Below, piece after piece: positions 39,301 to 48,538 of a stretch of DNA of 64,000 bases; within the stretch, counting starts at the first letter, position 1; every line of letters starts with the position of its first letter. Source of the stretch: Anodontia alba (Eukaryota > Mollusca > Bivalvia > Lucinida > Lucinidae); contig OZ024828.1 of assembly GCA_964016985.1 (NCBI GenBank), positions 33,619,136-33,683,135 on the forward strand, given 5' to 3'. Under the pieces are notes generated by a model, which saw only the letters and a list, made by a program, of their open reading frames with translations, did not search any database and had not been told where the DNA came from. A program made the translations under genes and the position numbers.

Positions 39301-42300
39301 GGGATCGAGTGTTCATTTCCCAGGATTCTCAATGGTGAATTGGTGGTTCCATTAGAATTACCCAGCACGCAGAGTGTTAAGCAGAAATTGCATCATAATT
39401 CCTGTTAGCTGCATTGTATTCTTGAGTCAGATTACGTTTTGTTTTGTGTTGTTTTTTTTCTGTGTAATCTAAATTATGTGACAGAATTCATACAGGTGGT
39501 ACAGCAGATATATTATTATATAAATTTCATGGTTATGAAGCAAACTATATTTTTTCTACGCAAAACGTAAACTTATACCAACAATTTTAGTCAAACAAAT
39601 GGTTATATACCCAAATATAATTATATATTGTGTAAAGATATGCATAAATATTCACTTGCATGAAAACGAAAGCCAGATCTGGATCAATTTTCTTTTTTTT
39701 TTTTCTAAAACTGTTACTCCTCCCTCCTAAATGAATAAAATACGGCGTCTGTAAACAAATATTTATAACATGGCTACTTTTTTGCTTCTTTATTGAACAT
39801 GTATCTTCCTTAAGATATCAAATAGAATGGTATGATCGAGAAATCATGGAAACTGGGACAACCCGTAAAAAATGGGCAGATTCTTATGTTACTGTCAGAG
39901 GTGCAAAGGTTTGTTCCCTCTGTCTATTCTAAAGGAAAGTATTTATCGCTTTAAAAGAAGGGGCTTCTCTTAAAGGAAATAATTTGCTCCCTCTGGGAAC
40001 AAATTCTTACCTTTAAGTGTAGCCACTATTTTTGAAGCGATAGTAGGGAGGATTCTTCAGTTTTTCCTGGATGTGCATAGAAACAGTTCTATTCTGGCAA
40101 CGCCACTGTAAAATGCTTCCGTTATCACTAGTCACTTACTACCTGTTCCGGGCCTATATCCATGTGAGAGAGGTCTCAAATACACCTATAAAGTTTTAAA
40201 GTCAATTTCAAAGCGATTCAGTATTTCTCCGTAAATTCAGTCGGAATTAAGTCACATGGACTTCAATCGCATGACCAGTCATCTTTATGCGAAAAACAAT
40301 GACTGTCATATGTTTTTATCCGTTTTCCCAGCTCGGATTACTTGTTGCTTACTTAGTTTCTCATTCCTTCATGGCAGACGATGAAAATGTACTTCATCAC
40401 CGCTGTTTGCATACGTAGGTTTTATTAACAATAGCTTCCTTTAACAATGCAGTAGATCTGTTTATTTCTTTGCGCCAGCTTAATTTTTCCAGCATTTGAT
40501 TGGTCGATATTTATATCATAGAATTGGCTTCGGAAAACAGTCATGAAGTTCTGTGGAAGCGTCCTAGTGCCAGGTGAAAAAGTCCAACCTAGGAGATACT
40601 AACTCCTATGTGGGAGATAATAAGTCAAACGTAGGAGATAAAATAGGATGATAACACCTAGGTAGGACTTACTAAACCCACGTAGGACTTACATACCTGC
40701 GTAGTACCTACTTATACCTATGTAGGACTAACTAACTTCTACGTATGACATAATTTAAGTCCTATGTAGGACTTACTAACTCCTACGTAGGAGATCATAA
40801 CAACTAACTCCTATGTAGGATATAATAAGTATAATTCTTCCTACGTAGGACTTAGGACATAGGAGGTAATGTCCTAAGTAGGAATTACTAATATCTACGT
40901 AGGAGATAATAATGCTTACGTAGGACTGACTAGCTCCTACGTGGGGGATAATAAACCCTACGTAGGACTCACTAACACCTACGTAATAACATCTCCGTAA
41001 GACTTAATTAAACCTACGTAGGAGATAATAACTCCTACGCACTTACCTACCACTACGTAGGAGTTACTGATACCTACGTAGGAGATTATAAGTCCTACAT
41101 AGGAGATAATAAGTCCTACGATAATAAGTCCTACGTAGGACTATGTTACACCTACGTAGAAGATAATAATTCATTCGTAGGACTTAATAACACCTACGTA
41201 GGAGATAATAACTCCTACGCAGGGCTTACTAGCACCTGTGTAGGACTTACTTACATCTACGTAGGAGATCATAAGTCCTATGTAGGAGAGTTATTTACAC
41301 ATAAGTAGGAGATAATAAGTCTTACGTAGTAACTCCTATGTACGAGATAATAAGTCCGACGTTGGAGACAATAACTCCTACTAGGTGATGATAATTCCTA
41401 CGTCATACCTACTGACACCTACGTAGGAAATAATAATGCCTACATAGGACTTACTTACACCTATGTATGGCTTACTAACACCTACTTAGGAGATAATAAG
41501 TCCTAAGTAGGACTTACTTACTCCTGCGTAGGAGTTAATAACATCTACGTAGGCGATAATAAGTCCTAAATCCTACATAAGGGTTAGTAAATCCTAGGTA
41601 GGAGTAATTATCTTTTACGTAGATGTTAGTAAGTCCTACGTAGGACTAATTATCTCCTTAGTAGGATTTTTCATCACCTACGTAAGAGTAACTATCTCCT
41701 ACGTAGGACTTATTATCCACTACGTAGGAGTTACTATCTCCTACCTAGGTGTTTGAACTTATTATCTCCTAAGTATGTGTTTGTAACATCTACGTGGGGG
41801 TAGGAGTTATTATCTCCTATGTAGGTGTTAATAAGTCCTACATATGACTTATTATCTACTACGAAGGTGTTAGTAAATCCTACGTAGGAGTTATTATCTC
41901 CTTCGTAGGTGTTAGTAAGTCTGCGTAGGTAATATTATATCCTCCGTAGGAGTTACTATCTCCTACGTGGGAGTTTGTAAGACCTATGAAGGACTTATTA
42001 TCTCCTACGTAGAAGTAAGTAACTCCTACATAGGACTTATTATTTCCTTCGTAGATGTTAGTAAGTCCTACGCAGGTATTAGTAAGTCCAATGTAAGAGT
42101 TATCATCTCCTACGTAAATGTTATTAAGTCATACGGCAGTTATTTTCTACTACGTAGGTGTTAGTAAGTCCTTCGTAGGGGTAATTATCTCCTACGTAGG
42201 TGTTATTATCGCCTACGTAGGAGTTAGTAAGTCCTACATAGGTTTAAATAAGTCCTACGTAGGTTTTTTTTTATCTCCTTCATAGGTGTTATTAAGTCTT

Positions 42301-45300
42301 ATGTAGGAGTTATCATCACCTACGTAGGAGTCACTATCTCCTACGTAGAACACTATCTCCTATGTATGAGTTACTATCTCCTATGTAGGATATTATCTCC
42401 TACGTAGGTTTTATTAAGTCTTACGGAGGTGTTATTACATAGGTGTTAGTAAGTCCCACGTAGGGCTTATTATCTCCCACGTAGGAGTTAGTCAGTCCTA
42501 CGTAAGCATTATTATCTCCTACGTAGATATTAGTAATTCCTACTTAGGACATTTCCTCCTACGTCCTAAGTCCTACGTAGGAATTATTTTACTTATTATA
42601 TCCTACGTAGGAGTTAGTATCTTCAACGTAGGACTTATGATCTCTTACGTAGGAGTTTTATGTAGACTTATTTTCTCCTACGTAGGTGTAAGTAAGGCAT
42701 ACGTAGGTGTTAGTAAGTCCTATGTAGATATTAGTAAGTCCTATGTAGGAGGTTTATCTCCTATGTAGGTGTAATTAAGTCCTACGGACAGTTACTATCT
42801 TCTACATAGGTGTCAGTAAGTCCTACGTAGGACTTATTAACTCGCACGTAGGAGTTAGTCAGTCCTACGTAAGCATTATTAGTAATTCCTACTTAGGACT
42901 TGTTGCCTGCTACGTCCTAAGTTCTACGTAGGAATTATTATACTTATTATATCCTACGTAGGAGTTAGTAAGTCCTGCGTAGAACATTATCTCCTACGTA
43001 GGTATTAGTAATTCCTACTTAGGACTTATTATCTCCTATATAGGTATTAGTAACTCCTACGTAAGTCCCAGGTGAAAAAAGCATTTAAATCATACGTTGG
43101 AGTTACTATTTTTTTTTTTTTTTTTTGCCCGGCACTAGGACGCTTCCATAAAGTTCGGTATCGGGTCGTATATTCTCGAAGCGAAAATTGCCTATTCAAA
43201 TTTGAAACAGTTTTATTGCCCCTTTCGTAGCTCTGGACAAGAGGGCATACCGGGTGAATACGGTATTCCAACTAATTACCGTACACACCCTTATTTAAAA
43301 GCGTCCAGTCAACCAATTTCGTAGTGTTCAAATTACAGCTCGTGTACTTTAATCTGCTTCTTTATGAAAGCATATGTTGTTGGTACTCATTTGAATTGCC
43401 TCGACAAGTCGAGGCAATTTAAATAAATACCAACAACATATGCTTTTGTAAAAAAATCTGAAAAAAAAAAATGTATATCTCATAAGCATCATTGAATACA
43501 CCTTTTTGAAGTCAATTGCTGATCTTTTTTAAAGTGTCCCATTATTAGGTTTATCTTTCCTGTATTCTTGAGAAACCTACACGCACAGTGAGGTAATTAG
43601 ATCAAATACTGTATTTTTTCTTATTTCTCCACGAAAACATATGATATGGTTCCTCATTTGAAGCTAGGCGCTTCTAATGGGTACCCATAACATATATTTT
43701 GCGGAGAAATAAGAAAAATGTCGATACTTTTTTCGTTTCATAAAAGCGCCTTATCTAGAACCTTGCACTTGCAGGGATGCTTAGAAAGGCGAGAATATTT
43801 AGTAGTTTTTCCTGTGTTTCATCGTTTGATCAGTTTATTCTCAGGCGGGTGATTCTCGTTCATTTGGACCTCTTGGTTTCTGAAGCGTTTATATATTGTC
43901 ACGTTTTTGTATTTAAGCGTAACGGACTGCCTTGATTACTTAGATCAGAGCTTTGCCACGAACTTTTGCCAAGGACCTCGTGGACAGTTCGACAGTGGTT
44001 CTCTCGACGCGCAGTGTGAAGCCGAATTCACTTCTGGGTATACAACATGTAATGGTGTCGTAAGTAGATTTATTAACCTTGCCCAGCGGCACACAACTTT
44101 GGGTTACCACCCTCTGGGACAATTCAGCAGACGACAAATTGATGATATGTAGTTCTTATTTTTCCCAAGAAACAGAATTTGACATTTTCAAGCAAATTGT
44201 CTCCAATGGAAATGTCAAAGCCTGTTTTCTGGGAAAACTTAGAAAAGTATTTCAATATGTCGTCTGCTAAAAATTTTACCCAGAATGCTAAGCGTAAAAA
44301 GGAATGGATAGAAGTTCTAGGGGAATAACTCTCACATCGATTTATTGTCCGTTTTTATTATTAACGGTTACATTTTACGATTAACCCTTGTCCTGCTGTA
44401 CTTGGATATACCCTAACTTTGCAAACAGTGTAGAGCCAGATCAGTTGGCTTCTTATGAAGCCAACTGATCTGGATCTGCACTGTTTGCCATTAAGTATGT
44501 GAATTTATAGCAAAAGTGTGGATCTAGTAATCTGATTGGCTGAAAATTAGAAGTGGGTGTGGCACCTTAATTTATTCAGCAGGACAAGGGTTAAGGGGCC
44601 GAATTTGCTCTCTGCTGTCCACAAAACAGAATTATAACTACATGTATAATATTTTAATTCATGATATGAGCCAGGATACAGCAACTAAAGACTGCCGATG
44701 CGTCAAGCAAAGACTGTAGATCAGATGCGCTGATGCGCTGATGCGCAGGCAGATCTGAGTGTTTGCTGAGCGCACATATAATCTTGTAGGAAATGCTGTG
44801 TCCCGGCTCCTGTGTCTTCATAATGCTTGCCATTGTGAACATATGTCGTGAAAGTTATTTTTTAGTTGTTTTTTTCCCCACTATTATAGGAACGGTTGAT
44901 AATGTGCTGTATGCTAGGTGGGTGGTTGGGGAGGGGGAGAGGGAGGAGGAGGGGGTGGGAAGAGCATTACTACACCTATCATCATTATTAAAGAAAAAAA
45001 AAAACAAGAAAAAAAATAGAAAATAGTCATATGCGGGGTTGTTTTTTATTCTTATCGTTAAGAACTTGAAATAAAATATTTTAAAATTCTTATTGTTAAG
45101 AACTTGAAATAAAATAATTTCGTATTCCTTACGTTACAGTATCCTAATTAAACGTGTGGCGAGAAAAAGCTCTTCGGACTTTCCGTCAAATCAACATTTT
45201 AGTGCGCATGCCCGGTGCTTTAGTGAGGCCACATATCCAATTCTTTGACTGAATCTTTGCTGTTTGCATATGCGAAAACGGCATTTTTCGCATGACACAG

Positions 45301-48300
45301 CTCTAATTCAAATTTTGGATTCCTTACATCGATGTTTGAATAGTTAACATTCAGTCCTATTTATTGGTATTCAAAACTGATGTACAGATATCCAAAAACA
45401 ATGGACCTCAGTATTAAGGACAGACAGTCTAGTCTCTTCTGGCATGAAAAAATAAAACTCCTCTTTTATTGGAAAATGGCTATAATTTATAGCGTCTTTA
45501 CTGCCATAAGTGAGTCTTTGGGGTGGTGGCAGTGGGGGCGGAAAGGTGTGGTTGGAGGGGGGTCTATAAAATGTTTTTTCTGCATGTTCTAAGGATGTAG
45601 TGATTAGATCATTGTGAAAGATTCTTATATTATTACAATTGAAAACGAAAGCGTTTGAACGTATTTGATAAAAGCAAAGCGATATTTAGATAATATGTTT
45701 TTTACAAAGTTTAACAAAAATCATTCTATTTCTAAATTACTGCAAATAATTCATTCCGAAAATTAAAATCTCGCTAATTCTTGATTGACCCTCCTACCTA
45801 TTTGAGACATAGCATATTTGATCTTGGCCTCCGTTGTTATGCGCTGAGGGTTCTTTTCTAATGTTGGACAAATTTTGATTCATGACGTTAACAAGTTCAT
45901 CTAACGTATATCTCCTGTTCCTCATATTTGAGCCGGGGCACAACACTTCTACAAGACTGCATGTGCGCCCAGCGAAGATTCAGATCACCCTGCGAATCCA
46001 TAGTCTGACAGAGTCTTCCCAGAGTACTCGATGGCCAAGTAGCCAAAGCAGCTTTATACGGACAGCGAAGACTCTGATCAGACTGCGCGTAAGCGCAGGC
46101 TGATCTGAGTCTTCACCGTGCGCACATGCACTATTGCAGGAAATGCTGTGCCCCGGCTAAATTATATAGTATTGTGGCCATTCTGAACGAATTTGATCAA
46201 ATCCAACCAATATGTACTTAAAATGTTGTTACAAACAATAATCATTCTATTTCCAAACAAGTATATTGCAAAGAATTCGTACACCAAAACAAGTCTCGTG
46301 AATTAAAGGTTTTCTTTAATATTTTGAAATGTTTAGAACCTCGTTAAAATTTCAAAATATTAAATAAATAAACCTCAAAAAGATTGCCTTTGGTAACAAA
46401 GAACACATTACAGATTAGAAAATGGGAGTCTCAGTTTTATTGGGACTCTTCATAAGCAGTAATGAAGTTTGCAACACTGCCTACGCCCTCTAGCGTATAC
46501 ATGGGCAGAACTGCAGTTTCAAAGATACCACTATCGGCCTAATGATCCCAGCGGAAATGAAATGAGCAAACGCACGACAAAACATACAAGAAGACTTGTG
46601 CGACCAGAGAAGACTCAGATCAGCCTGCGCATCCGCGCAGTCTGATCAGAGTCTTCGCTCACCACATGTGCCTTCTACAGCCCCCGGGCTATCCAAAGAG
46701 GGATAAACGAGAACCATTGCCATACTGGGCGGATGTACAAGTTGATTTGAGTCTTTACTTGTCATACATGTCTTATTGTAGGTTTTGTCGTGCGCTGGCT
46801 CAGATATAATCTTCATTATGTAAAAACCTTTTTTCTGATAGAAAACAATGCGGTTTTAAACAAAATCGATAAATGTCTAGACATTACGAAAACACGTCTG
46901 TTCAAATATATAGAAAATTTCACCTCCGAAAACTGAAAATTTTGAGATAAAAAACTCAGATAGTTTTCTTATTTCTACTCAAAACATAGATTGTGGGTAC
47001 TCGTTAGAACCGCCTCGTCGAGGCGGTTCTAATGAGCACCTACAATCTATGTTTTGAGTAGAAATAAGAAAAATAATGCATACCCCTAAAACCCCAGTTT
47101 TACTATATAAAAGTGGGGTTTAAGGGGGTCAAAATTATATAGGTATGTTTTCGTGATGAGAAAAAGCTGTATACAGAAATTTTTAATTGTAACAAATATT
47201 AATTTGCATATCTAATTAAGGCTTTATGACATCATAATCACTAGATATTCAAAACGATCATGACGAAAACATGTCTATTCAAATATATTGAAAATTTTAC
47301 TACCAAAAAATGAAAATTTTCAGATAAAAAAAATCTGATATTTTTCATATTTCTGCTCAACACATAGATTGTGGGTACTCGTTAGAACCGCCTTGACAAG
47401 GCGGTTCTAACGAGTCCCCACAATCTATGTTTTTGATCAGAAATAAAAAAAAATAATGTATACCCCTGTAGACCCCTGTCATTTTATATAAAAATGGGGT
47501 TTACAGGCTCCATATTTCTAAAAAAATAGACATTTTATCATCCAAGAATTAAGGTTTAATAAATTGATATATGGTATTAATACACTCATTAAATGTGGCA
47601 TCTGACAGCCTGTAAAACTTCCGTTAGTCTCTCGTTCTTGAACTGGAGCAAAAATAAAATGATTTTTATGGCATCTCTGAATTAATGTCGCCAACATTAA
47701 TTCAGAGATACGATAAAAAATTCTTTCATTTTTTATCCAGTTCAAAAACGAATGACTAACTGAAATTTTACAGGCTATCAGATGCCACATTTTATGATCG
47801 TTTTAATATTGTATATCAATTTATTAAAACCTTTTTTGATAAAATTGTCTTTTATGAGGAGTGTGGAGCCTTTAAGGGGGTCAAATTATATAGGTATGTT
47901 ATCGTGATGAGTAGTGCCCGTATAAGCAGTGTTGATGTCGTCAAACCTTGACATTCATAACTTACTTATATTTCATCCGATTTTGATCAAATTTGCATCA
48001 GCTGAATGCATGGTTTGTCAATTTTTTTTTATCTCAGATACAGTTATCGTCAACATTGCTTTTTCTTTAACTTACAGACAAAGGCACCAGAAAATGGTTG
48101 CTGGTTGACTAACTCGGTGTCTTGCAAAGCTCCCGGTAGTAGTAATTGTATCAACCTTGAATATGTAGTTGATGGCACTCCGTGTATAGGAGATGATACG
48201 ACAAATGATTACGTGAGTTTGTTTGTTAACTTTGGTCCTGCGGAACCCAGACATGCCCTGTCTTTGCAAAAATTGCAGGAGCCAACTGATCTTCTGAGGA

Positions 48301-48493
48301 AGCCAACTCAGCTTGATCTGCACTGTTTGACATTACGTTTGTGAATCCAGGTTGTTATAGTATAATAGTATAGGTAGACGAAAGCCTACCTATACTATTA
48401 TACTATAACAACCTGGATCAAGTAATCTCATTGGCTGAAAATTAGAAATGGGCGTGGCATTTTAATTTATTCAGCATGCAAGGGTGAACTAAA

Positions 48494-48538
<45 letters not shown>

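Larger units (their letters stand above)
32211..39360 (-). mobile_element. DIRS-type tyrosine-recombinase retrotransposon, decayed
   Basis: A minus-strand element with gag-like frames, reverse transcriptase, RNase H and a tyrosine recombinase, bounded by inverted terminal repeats with an internal complementary region. That is the DIRS arrangement rather than LTR or LINE. DIRS elements replicate through a circle and integrate by recombinase without target duplication. Left and right borders are defined by a MITE interrupted at 32206 and resuming at 39360. The element is about 5.5 kb once the nested foldback (32797-34441) is subtracted. Frames are broken by stops, a poly(T) run and an ATTT microsatellite, so it is almost certainly inactive. 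Confidence 0.85.

Noticed and set aside
39815..39908. Exon-like open stretch (YQIEWYDREIMETGTTRKKW) with AG/GT borders inside the largest protease intron
   Set aside because: Using it breaks phase with the 43918 exon, whereas skipping it gives a perfect junction (FNHT-D-VTDC). Kept out of the gene model; a rare alternative exon is not excluded.
40590..43080. CRISPR-like regularly repeated array
   Set aside because: Units are degenerate, back to back without unique spacers, and palindromic; the host is an animal.
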